Of a stretch of 7,562 nt of DNA, positions 1 through 7,002 are shown piece after piece. The stretch is from positions 1 through 7,562 of the forward strand of contig JBHAEV010000172.1 of NCBI GenBank assembly GCA_041855735.1, written 5' to 3'. The stretch is from CALALP01 sp041855735 (GTDB lineage: Bacteria; Bacillota; Clostridia; Lachnospirales; Lachnospiraceae). Position 1 is the first letter of the stretch, and every line of letters begins with the position of its first letter. A program made the translations under genes and the position numbers. The notes beneath the pieces are model-generated. The model had not been told where the DNA came from. It saw only the letters and a list, made by a program, of their open reading frames with translations, and ran no database searches.

Positions 1-1
1 G

Positions 2-640
2 GAAAATGCCGATCTCATTTTAACCCATCATCCGCTGATTTTCAGTGCAATGAAACGGGTTGTGGACGAGGACATCACGGGCAGAAGAGTGTTGAAACTG
101 ATCGAGAATCATATCGCATTGATGTCCATGCATACCAATTACGACATTGCGAAGAACTGCATGGTGGAGGCGGTGGCAAAAAAGCTCGGGATTGAGGGGG
201 AAGTACTGGAGGTTACCGATACCTTTGAATCGGAAGGCGAAACGATTTCGCTCGGAATCGGCATCGTGGGAGAGGTAAACTACAGCCTGGAAGAGCTGGT
301 TTTTGAACTGAAAAAACGATTTTCCCTCGACTTCGTGCGGATTTACGGCAAAGACCGGATAAAGTCCCGTCTGCATCGAATCGCCGTTTCTCCCGGTTCC
401 GGAAAGGGGATGTATCCTGTGGCAGTCAAGAAAAATGCGCAGGTTCTGATCACCGGAGATATTACGCATCATGAAGGAATCGATGCCAGAGAGGCGGGGA
501 TCTGCATCATTGATGCCGGGCATTTCGGAATGGAAAAGGTATTTTTGGAGGATATGCAAAAGAAACTGAATACATGGTTGAACGGCGCCGACATCAAGGT
601 GATCGTCCACAATGAGAAATGCCCGGATGAAATTATGTGA
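2..640 (+). CDS. Nif3-family dinuclear metal-binding protein, 5' end missing
   Basis: This is the last 212 codons of a Nif3/YqfO-type protein; the frame is open to the left edge, so the true start lies outside. The family binds two metal ions and is often labelled GTP cyclohydrolase I type 2 homolog, but its cellular role is unsettled. Family marks seen here, numbered from the first visible residue, are THHP at 8-11, HTNYD at 44-48, GDITHHE at 152-158 and GHFGMEK at 173-179. Their His, Asp and Glu residues are the expected metal ligands. The family is usually about 260-280 residues in its short form, so roughly 50-60 residues are missing. There is no room for the long inserted domain of some Bacillus homologs. 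The kinase gene follows on the same strand with no terminator visible between, so they may be cotranscribed. The stop TGA lies inside a duplicated segment. Confidence 0.93.
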   Translation, partial: ENADLILTHHPLIFSAMKRVVDEDITGRRVLKLIENHIALMSMHTNYDIAKNCMVEAVAKKLGIEGEVLEVTDTFESEGETISLGIGIVGEVNYSLEELVFELKKRFSLDFVRIYGKDRIKSRLHRIAVSPGSGKGMYPVAVKKNAQVLITGDITHHEGIDAREAGICIIDAGHFGMEKVFLEDMQKKLNTWLNGADIKVIVHNEKCPDEIM

Positions 641-711
641 TGAGGAATTGTTCGTACAGCAAAAGGTCGGATGAAATTATATGATGAGGAATTGCATTAT
701 ATCGCAAAAGT
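624..711 (+). repeat. Imperfect tandem duplication, 44-bp period, at the nif3 stop
   Basis: Two 27-bp segments, 624-650 and 668-694, match at 26 of 27 positions; they differ only at G637 versus A681. After each, a looser match around GCAAAAG and GTCGG continues, giving a 44-bp period. The first copy contains the nif3 stop codon. Both copies can be read in the frame that starts with their internal ATG: MKLCDEEL from 627 and MKLYDEEL from 671. The rest of the 174-bp gap before the preferred kinase start (to 814) holds an AAAGGAGG at 775-782, a possible 10-codon micro-ORF (801-833), and no promoter or terminator that I can recognise. Confidence 0.85.
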
Positions 712-814
712 CGGGCGAGGGAAGCGCTTTTATCAGCGGTTTCCGAATAAAACGCTACAAGGGAGAACAGGAAGAAAGGAGGATCATCCGGTATTCGCAA
801 ATGTGGAGAAGCGG

Positions 815-2482
815 ATGGTATGCGGTGAAATGAAAATCAAAATATTCCATGCAGATCATCAAATCGAAATTGAAAAAGGATTGAGCCTGGAGGAGATTGC
901 CAAAATCATATTGGAAAAAGATTACAGAAATGCCCTTCTTACCAAATGCAATGGAAAGGTGAGGGAGCTTTGTTATCGTCCGGAGGTGGATTCGGAGGTG
1001 AAATTTATCACCTATCGGGATAAAATCGGGCATCAGACCTATGAAAATACCGCATTGATGGTATTGTTCAAAGCCGTTCGGGATCTGTTCGGAGAAGATG
1101 TCGATTTTAAAGCGGAGTTTTCCACCGGGAACGGTATCTATCTGCATTCGGAGAGTAAAGTGTTCGACTCGGATGAAAAGATCGGGAACATTTCGGAAAG
1201 AATGGCGGATATCGCACAGATGAATCTGAATATCGAGAAACTTCTGATCAGTAAAAACAAGGCGATGGACATTTTTCACAGGAACCGGATGCCGGATAAG
1301 GAGAAGATTTTTCGCTACAAGCGGACATCGGGCGTGACGATTTACAAACTGCTGGACACCTATGACTACTTCTACGGATACATGCTGCCGAATACCGGCT
1401 ATCTGACAAGGTTTTTGCTTCAAAAATACGAAGAGGGTGCGGTTTTGGTACTTCCTCCGCGCAAGGATTTTCACGGCGAAATGACATTTAAACCGTCGGA
1501 GAAATTGTTTGCACGCCTGCATCAGGACACGAAATGGGGAGAGAAGCTCGGATTGTCGGATGTGGGGGATTTGAACCGGCAAATTGTGGACAATAAAATC
1601 TCGGATCTCGTTTTGATGGCAGAAGCCATGATGGAGAAGAAAATCGGAGATATTGCCGAAGAAATCGCATCGCATGAAGGGGTGAAGCTGGTGATGATTG
1701 CCGGGCCGTCCAGTTCAGGAAAAACCACATTTTCTCACAGGCTTTCCACACAGCTTCGTTCACACGGACTTCGTCCTCATCCGATTGCCGTAGACGATTA
1801 TTTTGTAAATCGGGAAGACACACCGAAGGATGAGAACGGCAATTATGATTTTGAATGTCTGGAAGCCATTAATGTGGAGCAGTTTAATGAAGATATGTTG
1901 AATCTGATGGAGGGAAGACCGGTTCATTTACCGAAGTTCAATTTCAAGACCGGAAAAAGCGAGCTTCGAAACGAGGCGCTTTCACTGGATGAAGGAGATA
2001 TTCTGGTTATTGAAGGAATTCACTGTCTGAATGACGATTTGAGCTACCGGCTGCCGCATGAGAGCAAATTTAAGATTTATATTTCCGCATTGACCCAGTT
2101 GAATCTGGACGATCACAGCAGAATTCACACCACGGATGCAAGACTTCTGCGCAGAATGGTAAGGGATGCAAGAACCCGAGGCACCAGCGCGCAGAATACC
2201 ATTAAAATGTGGGCATCCGTAAGAAGAGGCGAGGATGAAAATATTTTTCCGTTTCAGGAAAGTGCGGATATCGTGTTCAATTCCGCTTTGGTATATGAAT
2301 TGGCGGTAATCAAGCCATATGCCGAAAATTTGCTCTTCGGTATTCCGAACGATTGCGAAGAGTACCTGGAGGCAAAGCGATTGTTGAAGTTTTTGGACTA
2401 TTTCCTGACCATTCCGGCGGAAAATGTCATCGGGAACTCCATTTTCCGGGAGTTTATCGGCGGAAGTTATTTTCACGTATAA
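815..2482 (+). CDS. TGS-domain uridine-kinase-family protein
   Basis: A 555-residue two-part protein. From about residue 6 to 67 there is a TGS-like domain (MKIKIFHADHQIEIEKG onward), followed by a region resembling the second editing-type domain of threonyl-tRNA synthetase. A uridine kinase/phosphoribulokinase-type P-loop domain follows: Walker A GPSSSGKTT at 297-305, DDYF at 327-330, EGIH at 400-403 and the arginine-rich segment RLLRRMVRDARTRG at 443-456. The family is annotated as nucleoside or uridine kinase and would act in the cytoplasm; its real substrate is not shown by sequence. I chose ATG 815 because GGAG (805-808) lies 6 nt upstream. ATG 830 is also reasonable because it sits at the first TGS strand. 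The frame stays open back to ATG 671, which would add 48 residues that do not resemble the family and overlap the duplicated segment. The stop is TAA and a strong terminator follows. Confidence 0.9.
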   Translation: MVCGEMKIKIFHADHQIEIEKGLSLEEIAKIILEKDYRNALLTKCNGKVRELCYRPEVDSEVKFITYRDKIGHQTYENTALMVLFKAVRDLFGEDVDFKAEFSTGNGIYLHSESKVFDSDEKIGNISERMADIAQMNLNIEKLLISKNKAMDIFHRNRMPDKEKIFRYKRTSGVTIYKLLDTYDYFYGYMLPNTGYLTRFLLQKYEEGAVLVLPPRKDFHGEMTFKPSEKLFARLHQDTKWGEKLGLSDVGDLNRQIVDNKISDLVLMAEAMMEKKIGDIAEEIASHEGVKLVMIAGPSSSGKTTFSHRLSTQLRSHGLRPHPIAVDDYFVNREDTPKDENGNYDFECLEAINVEQFNEDMLNLMEGRPVHLPKFNFKTGKSELRNEALSLDEGDILVIEGIHCLNDDLSYRLPHESKFKIYISALTQLNLDDHSRIHTTDARLLRRMVRDARTRGTSAQNTIKMWASVRRGEDENIFPFQESADIVFNSALVYELAVIKPYAENLLFGIPNDCEEYLEAKRLLKFLDYFLTIPAENVIGNSIFREFIGGSYFHV

Positions 2483-2544
2483 AGAGGTTCATCCATTGTG
2501 AGATTCACCGTCCGGATCCATTTTATCCCTTCCATGCAGTATGT

Positions 2545-2597
2545 CCCGAATCCGAGAGAGCAGAAAATTTTGCTCTGAAGGATTCGGGATTTTTTTT
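2545..2597 (+). terminator. Intrinsic terminator after the kinase gene
   Basis: The outer stem CCCGAATCC (2545-2553) pairs with GGATTCGGG (2580-2588). A small GAG/GAA internal loop leads to the inner stem AGAGCA (2557-2562)/TGCTCT (2571-2576). One A and eight T (2590-2597) follow. It ends the nif3-kinase transcript. The reverse strand has no T-run on its exit side, so I do not see it as a terminator for the convergent regulator gene. Confidence 0.93.
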
Positions 2598-2646
2598 GTT
2601 GCGCAGGATCTTCTCGAGTCATCTCTTTGCGATGACATTTCCGGTT

Positions 2647-3630
2647 CTAGTGGGCAGCGGTTTCGATGAATGACGGATCCAGCAAATGCATGGCGGTTTG
2701 CGTATCGGTGACGAGTTCGTTCACATAGCCGTTTTGGATTGCCTTTGCGGTGATCTCCACCTTATGCCTGCCGTATGCGACGCCGATACGGTGTGCGGTA
2801 TGCAGGATATCCTCCAAAGGTACGGCGACAAGTTTACCGTTCAGATCGACATCGGCTATTTTTCCCTCCTTGTCCAGTACATATCCGTAGATGCTGCCGA
2901 TGCACCGGGATGCGGCAGCGATATCCTTTGCCGTCAGATATGCCTTGAGCGCAGGATTGGAGAGGGGAAGGGAAGAATATCCTCCGATGCCGGTCAGAAC
3001 GACATCCATTTCCTTTGCCTTCACCAAAGTGCTCAGCACGTCCGGCTCCGCCATGAGTTCGCTGCGAAGCCGGAGATTGTTCATATAAAGCGGCGTATTC
3101 AGAAAATAGGCGCGTCCGAAGAAAGCCGAGGAAACGGCCTGCACCAGAGAATGCGATTCCGAGGCAGGATTCGGCAGCGGGAAATATCCGGTAAGCTGTA
3201 CCGCAAAAACCGGATTGTGAGCGATCTGCGGAAGCTGTCCGACTACCGTCTGGATGGTTTTGCCCCAGGTCAGCCCGAGTACCGAGCGCGGAACGAGGAG
3301 GCGCATGAGGTAATCCGCACAGACTTTACCGATCTGGCGCAAGCCGTCAAGATAGGGAGAATTCTCCGTGTTCACAACAAGTACCTTGCGAAGAGGATAG
3401 ACACGCATCAGCTCTTTTTCCATGGACTTGTTGCGCTCGGTCGAGTAGTTGATACGGATTTCCACGATTTTTTCATTGCGTGCATCCTGAATCAATTTGG
3501 CAACCTTGAATCGTGTCGTATGAAACTTTTGGGCAATCTCAATCTGCGTCATTCCGCGATTATAAAACATATCCGCCATTTCGGTCAGAACATCGAATCG
3601 TTCTTCTTTCGACAACTTTTCAAAATCCAT
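2647..3630 (-). CDS. SorC-family transcriptional regulator, CitI-like
   Basis: A 327-residue protein, typical for the SorC/DeoR-like family. A helix-turn-helix lies at about residues 27-46 (MTQIEIAQKFHTTRFKVAKL). It is followed by the sugar/acid-binding domain with GLTWGKTI at 119-126, VLTGIGG at 211-217 and the C-terminal stretch VAYGRHKVEITAKAIQNGYV at 284-303. In lactic acid bacteria the SorC member CitI is divergent from the citrate fermentation operon and activates it in response to citrate. The same arrangement here, plus operator-like repeats in the shared upstream region, suggests that this protein controls citDEF and binds citrate or a related acid. That is inference from position. 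ATG 3630 has an AAAAAGG directly upstream, closer than ideal; an AAAGG further upstream is another possible ribosome site. It converges with the kinase gene. No terminator of its own is visible. Confidence 0.9.
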   Translation of the reverse strand: MDFEKLSKEERFDVLTEMADMFYNRGMTQIEIAQKFHTTRFKVAKLIQDARNEKIVEIRINYSTERNKSMEKELMRVYPLRKVLVVNTENSPYLDGLRQIGKVCADYLMRLLVPRSVLGLTWGKTIQTVVGQLPQIAHNPVFAVQLTGYFPLPNPASESHSLVQAVSSAFFGRAYFLNTPLYMNNLRLRSELMAEPDVLSTLVKAKEMDVVLTGIGGYSSLPLSNPALKAYLTAKDIAAASRCIGSIYGYVLDKEGKIADVDLNGKLVAVPLEDILHTAHRIGVAYGRHKVEITAKAIQNGYVNELVTDTQTAMHLLDPSFIETAAH

Positions 3631-3677
3631 TTCCTTTTTGTATTTCCTTTCTCAATCCATCGAATGCATTTTCGTTC

Positions 3678-3706
3678 AGTGTATCAGATCCCTCAGCGGA
3701 ATGCAA
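3678..3706 (-). promoter_or_regulatory. Predicted promoter of the regulator gene
   Basis: On the minus strand, TTGCAT (3706-3701) and TACACT (3683-3678) are 17 nt apart, a fair sigma-A match about 48 nt upstream of the regulator start. It is about 95 bp from the citD -35 box, and the two promoters face away from each other. Confidence 0.5.
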
Positions 3707-3756
3707 CACCTATTCACCGGTCTATCATTTGTTGACTTTTTGTTCCGTCTTTTTGC

Positions 3757-3866
3757 AATTATGTGAAAAAAATATACATCCGAATTTAACATATGATGTG
3801 TTGACAAACAAATGTTATAGTTATATTATGATTTTAAATTATATGTGAAAATAAATAACATATGAT
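3757..3866. promoter_or_regulatory. Paired operator-like elements around the citD promoter
   Basis: The 11-mer TAACATATGAT occurs twice, at 3787-3797 and 3856-3866. Each copy is preceded by an AATTAT..TGTGAAAA element: TGTGAAAA lies at 3762-3769 and at 3844-3851. The upstream copy is part of a near-perfect 15-bp palindrome, 3788-3802 (AACATATGATGTGTT), with one mismatched pair flanking the centre on each side; it abuts the citD -35 box. TAACAT (3787-3792) also pairs with ATGTTA (3812-3817) across the -35 box. The second copy lies downstream of the expected transcription start. These are good candidate sites for the divergent SorC regulator, but binding is inferred. Confidence 0.6.
3801..3829 (+). 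promoter_or_regulatory. Predicted sigma-A promoter of citDEF
   Basis: A perfect -35 box TTGACA (3801-3806) and a -10 box TATTAT (3824-3829) are 17 nt apart. Transcription should begin near 3836, leaving a leader of about 60 nt before citD. With such a strong core, control probably depends on repression or on the flanking operator-like elements. Confidence 0.85.
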
Positions 3867-3896
3867 AAGACAATATTCATTCGGAAAGGAGAGCGT

Positions 3897-4199
3897 ATGA
3901 AACTATTGAAAACAGCAATCGCAGGCACCATGGAGTCGAGCGATGCAATGGTACGTGTCGAACCTGCAGCCCCCGGAGAGGGAGTTCGAATCGAGCTGGA
4001 GAGCAGTGTGATGGAACAGTACGGCGATTCGATTGTACAAAGTGTTCGTGAACTGATGAAGAATCTGGAAATCGAGGATGCGCTGATTGTTATCAATGAT
4101 AAGGGAGCATTGGACTGTACACTTCGAGCCAGAGTGGAGGCTGCCGTTTTCCGTGCGTGTGATCTGACGAAGAATATTCCGTGGGGAACAAAAATCTGA
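3897..4199 (+). CDS. citD: Citrate lyase acyl carrier protein (gamma subunit)
   Basis: A 100-residue protein, the usual CitD length. It carries the phosphoribosyl-dephospho-CoA prosthetic group of the citrate lyase complex and presents the acetyl or substrate thioester to CitF and CitE in the cytoplasm. The family signature GTMESSDAMVRVEP begins at residue 10. Ser14 matches the serine known to be modified in Klebsiella CitD. DKGALDC and the following LRARVEAAVFRA helix are also typical. AAAGGAG (3885-3891) lies 5 nt before the ATG, so the start is secure. It is the first gene of the operon. A 77-nt gap precedes citE; in it the same frame reopens after the TGA as a short 20-codon ORF (4209-4271). 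Confidence 0.96.
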   Translation: MKLLKTAIAGTMESSDAMVRVEPAAPGEGVRIELESSVMEQYGDSIVQSVRELMKNLEIEDALIVINDKGALDCTLRARVEAAVFRACDLTKNIPWGTKI

Positions 4200-4276
4200 A
4201 GATTCCGTATGGGGATAGGAATCGATTACAACAAGCGGGAATGCTATGAAGAAGCATGGAATAAGAGGTAAAAAGA

Positions 4277-5173
4277 ATGAAAAATCACATTAGAAGAACC
4301 ATGATCTTTCTGAACTGCCAACGTGCATCTCTGATCAAAGATGCCTATGTTTATAAACCCGACTGTGTCATCCTGGATCTGGAGGATGCGGTTGCGCAGC
4401 GTGAGAAGGATTCGGCACGGGTTTCCCTTTACAACACATTGAAATATCACGATTATCACGGCGTGGAGCGTTGGGTCCGCATCAACGGACTGGATACCGA
4501 TTTTTTCCGGGAGGATATCCGGGCGGCGGTGGCCGGCGGATGTGACGGAATCCGCATCCCGAAGACGGAAACCGCTAGGGATATAAAGCTGGTGGAGGAA
4601 CTGGTTGCAGCGGCGGAAAAAGAATTCGGCAGGGAAGAAGGAAGTACGATGCTGATGGGTGCATTGGAATCGCCGAAGGCAATTCTGAACTGTTATGAAA
4701 TCGCCACCGGCAGCCCGCGCATGATGGGCATCGCACTCAGTGCAGGCGATTTTTGCAGCAGCATGCATGCGAAGAGAACGACTACCGGAGAAGAGTTGTT
4801 CGCCGCCCGTGCCCAGCTGGTTTTGGCTGCCCGTGCCGCCGGAATTATGGCATTTGATACGGTTCATACGGATCTGGATGATATGGACAGCCTGTGCAGA
4901 GAAACCGAGATGATCCGGAACATGGGATTTGACGGCAAGTCCGTAATCAGTCCGAAGCAAATCGCGGTGATCCACGGCATTTTCACACCGTCAAAGAAGG
5001 AACTGCAGCATGCGATCCGGGTGGTTCGTGCAGTGGAGGAAAATGAGAAGAAAGGGATCGGCGTTCTGATTGTAGACGGCAAAATGGTTGATATCGCATG
5101 GGTGGAAGGTGCAATGCGCACCATCGAACTGGCAAAGGCTGCCGGAATGTATCAGGAAGGAGAAGAGATATGA
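4277..5173 (+). CDS. citE: Citrate lyase beta subunit (citryl-ACP lyase), CitE type
   Basis: A 298-residue HpcH/HpaI-type TIM-barrel lyase. In the family, CitE cleaves citryl-ACP to oxaloacetate and acetyl-ACP with Mg2+. Seen here: DLEDAV at 34-39, WVRINGLDT at 66-74, the metal-ligand region ALES (Glu131) and GDF (Asp158), FDTVHTDL at 193-200, GFDGKSVISPKQI at 217-229 and DGKMVD at 267-272. The metal loop reads LSAGDF where Klebsiella-type CitE has LGAEDY, so the residue before the metal-binding Asp is Gly instead of Glu. This may mean a citrate-lyase relative such as citramalate lyase. AAGAGG (4263-4268) lies 8 nt before the ATG. The stop overlaps the citF start as ATGA, which points to translational coupling. 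Confidence 0.93.
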   Translation: MKNHIRRTMIFLNCQRASLIKDAYVYKPDCVILDLEDAVAQREKDSARVSLYNTLKYHDYHGVERWVRINGLDTDFFREDIRAAVAGGCDGIRIPKTETARDIKLVEELVAAAEKEFGREEGSTMLMGALESPKAILNCYEIATGSPRMMGIALSAGDFCSSMHAKRTTTGEELFAARAQLVLAARAAGIMAFDTVHTDLDDMDSLCRETEMIRNMGFDGKSVISPKQIAVIHGIFTPSKKELQHAIRVVRAVEENEKKGIGVLIVDGKMVDIAWVEGAMRTIELAKAAGMYQEGEEI

Positions 5174-6720
5174 GAAATGCAATCGGAAGAGAAATTCCCG
5201 ATGAGATTCTGGTAAACGGCAAGGAGGTTTTCCGGGGGCAGAACTATCGTGACGGGTATGAGTACAGGAAAGATGCACCGAAAATTCGGGCGAATATTCA
5301 GTCGGGCAAAGACAAGATTCTGCCTACGATCAAAGATGCGATTCTGGCCAGCGGTCTGAAGGACGGCATGACGATTTCGTTCCATCATCATTTTAGGGAC
5401 GGAGATTTTGTCTGCAACATGGTCATGGATGAGATCCGAAAACTCGGCATCAAGGATTTGAATGTCTGTGCATCCAGTGTCGGAAAGGCACAAAACAGTC
5501 TGGTTGCCTGCATGGAAGACGGCACCGTGACCGGTCTTTCCACCAGCGGTATCCGTGATGAAATCGGAGAAACGGTTTCCAAAGGGAAACTCAAGAATCC
5601 CGCGTATATCCGCAGCCACGGGGGACGTGTCCGTGCAATCGAAAGCGGAGATGTGCATATCCATGTGGCTTTCATCGGCGCATCCACCAGCGATGCCTAT
5701 GGCAATGCCAGCGGAAAGGGCGGCAAATCGGACTGCGGTGTTCTGTCTTTCGCGACGCCGGACTCCGAGTATGCGGACTATGTTGTCATTGTGACGGACA
5801 CTCTTGTCCGCACACCGAATTTCCCTGCCGGCATCCTGGGAACCAATGTGGACGCAGTGGTTGTTGTGGACAAGGTCGGGGAGCAGAGCAAGATCGCAAC
5901 CGGCATCCTTCGTCTGACGCAGGATACCAGAGAACTGATGATTGCGGAGAATGCAGCCAGATGTATGGCGGCGACGGAATACTTCAAGGATGGTTTCACC
6001 TTCCAGACGGGCGGCGGAGGAACCTCTCTTGCGGTGACCCGCTTTTTGAGGCCGTTCATGGATGAAAAGGGAATCAAGATGGATTGGGCGATGGGCGGCA
6101 TCACTTCACCGATGGTGGATCTGTTGCATGAAGGCTATATCCGCAAGCTGATCAATGACCAGGCATTCGATGTGGCGACCGTGAAATCGGTTCATACCGA
6201 TCCCAACCACTTTGAGATTACCGCCGGCCAGTACGCGAATCCGTTTAACAAAGGGGCATTCGTCAATCAGCTGGATTTCGTTATTCTTGGTGCACTGGAA
6301 ATCGATGTGGATTTCAATGTCAATGTGGTACAGGGCTCCAACGGAATGTTACAGGGTGCTCCGGGCGGCCATGTGGATACTGCGGCAGGTCCCAAAGTAT
6401 CGATCATCGTGGCGCCGCTCATCCGAAGCAGAATCGCCACAATTCGCGACCGTGTAACTTCTGTTACGACACCGGGCGAGAGCATTGACATCGTTGTTAC
6501 GGATTACGGCATCGCCGTCAACCCGCGCCGTCCGGATCTTCTCGCGGCATTGCAAAAGGCAGGGCTGCCGCTTCGTACCATTGAAGAACTGCGCGACGAG
6601 GCCATAAAGATTGTGGGAAAACCGAAGGACATTGCATTCGATGACAAGGTGGTTGCGGTGATCGAGTATCGCGACGGCACCATCATTGATGTGGTGCGCA
6701 AGCAGAAGAACCTGAACTGA
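5170..6720 (+). CDS. citF: Citrate lyase alpha subunit (citrate:acetyl-ACP transferase)
   Basis: A 516-residue protein, full length for CitF. It swaps the acetyl group on CitD for citrate, giving citryl-ACP and acetate. Family marks are MTISFHHHFRDGDF at 67-80, SHGGRVRAIESG at 149-160, TGGGGTSLAVTRFL at 280-293, NPFNKGA at 357-363, GGHVDTAAG at 399-407, TDYGIAVNPRRPDL at 444-457 and VVAVIEYRDGTIIDVV at 494-509. The glycine-rich loop has GGHVD where GGHSD is usual. The frame is open upstream to 5098, but I chose ATG 5170. There the homology begins (MRNAIGREIP), AAGGAG (5157-5162) sits 7 nt upstream, and the ATGA overlap with citE is the usual coupled arrangement. The TGA stop is followed in the same frame by an amidohydrolase remnant, not by citX or citG. 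Confidence 0.96.
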   Translation: MRNAIGREIPDEILVNGKEVFRGQNYRDGYEYRKDAPKIRANIQSGKDKILPTIKDAILASGLKDGMTISFHHHFRDGDFVCNMVMDEIRKLGIKDLNVCASSVGKAQNSLVACMEDGTVTGLSTSGIRDEIGETVSKGKLKNPAYIRSHGGRVRAIESGDVHIHVAFIGASTSDAYGNASGKGGKSDCGVLSFATPDSEYADYVVIVTDTLVRTPNFPAGILGTNVDAVVVVDKVGEQSKIATGILRLTQDTRELMIAENAARCMAATEYFKDGFTFQTGGGGTSLAVTRFLRPFMDEKGIKMDWAMGGITSPMVDLLHEGYIRKLINDQAFDVATVKSVHTDPNHFEITAGQYANPFNKGAFVNQLDFVILGALEIDVDFNVNVVQGSNGMLQGAPGGHVDTAAGPKVSIIVAPLIRSRIATIRDRVTSVTTPGESIDIVVTDYGIAVNPRRPDLLAALQKAGLPLRTIEELRDEAIKIVGKPKDIAFDDKVVAVIEYRDGTIIDVVRKQKNLN

Positions 6721-7002
6721 GGGATAAAGGCGTGGGTAAAACTTTCGGGACTGTATTGGGACAGTGAGAAGGAAGACTTTTCCGATACCATTGCAATCGG
6801 CAGGGCTTATGTCAATGCGAATCCGGATCGGGTCGTCTTGGGAACGGACTGGCCGCATCCGACCCATTATTCGGAGCGTCAGGAAATGCCCAATGATGCA
6901 GATATGCTGGATGCGCTGATGCCGCAGGCAGGTACCGAGGAGAATCTTCGCAAGATTCTGGTCGATAATCCGGAGGTGCTGTACGGGTTTGCAAAAGAAT
7001 GA
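6721..7002 (+). pseudogene. C-terminal remnant of an amidohydrolase-2/lactonase-type hydrolase
   Basis: In the frame that directly follows the citF stop, about 93 codons read GIKAWVKLSGLYWDSEKEDF, then AYVNANPDRVVLGTDWPHPT, then PNDADMLDALM and ILVDNPEVLYGFAKE before a TGA at 7000-7002. VKLSGLY, the GTDWPHP metal-site segment and the final DNPEVLYGF are characteristic of the C-terminal third of amidohydrolase-2 TIM-barrel enzymes, such as 2-pyrone-4,6-dicarboxylate lactonase relatives (normally about 270-290 residues). The N-terminal two thirds, including the HxH metal site, are absent. I see no ATG and no ribosome site at the fragment's start. It was probably the gene after citF and lost its 5' part by deletion. 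The sequence remains free of stops, so the loss may be recent. A lactone or carboxylic-acid substrate would fit the operon, but this is inference. Confidence 0.82.

Noticed and set aside
671..814. ATG 671 as the kinase start
   Set aside because: The extra 48 residues do not resemble the family, they overlap the duplicated segment, and ATG 815 has a better-placed ribosome site; kept only as an alternative.
755..1675. Long minus-strand open frame opposite the kinase gene
   Set aside because: The plus strand carries clear TGS and kinase domains throughout, and the antisense translation shows no recognisable family.
2618..2636. GTCATC/GATGAC hairpin as a terminator for the regulator gene
   Set aside because: On the minus strand no T-run follows the stem; the 6-bp stem alone is not convincing.
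2686..3735. Plus-strand open frame of 349 codons opposite the regulator
   Set aside because: It is antisense to a convincing SorC regulator and continues through that gene's promoter; its translation resembles nothing known.
3732..3760. Second plus-strand promoter starting at TTGACT (3732-3737)
   Set aside because: No acceptable -10 box lies 16-18 nt downstream, while a near-consensus promoter is present at 3801-3829.
4244..4975. Minus-strand open frame opposite citE
   Set aside because: citE is clearly coding on the plus strand with conserved active-site motifs; the antisense frame is a by-product of codon bias.
4197..6720. Possible recoding of TGA, because the citD and citF frames both stay open after TGA
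   Set aside because: TGA also ends nif3 and citE at sensible family lengths, TGG encodes Trp throughout, and CitD and CitF already have full length at their TGA.
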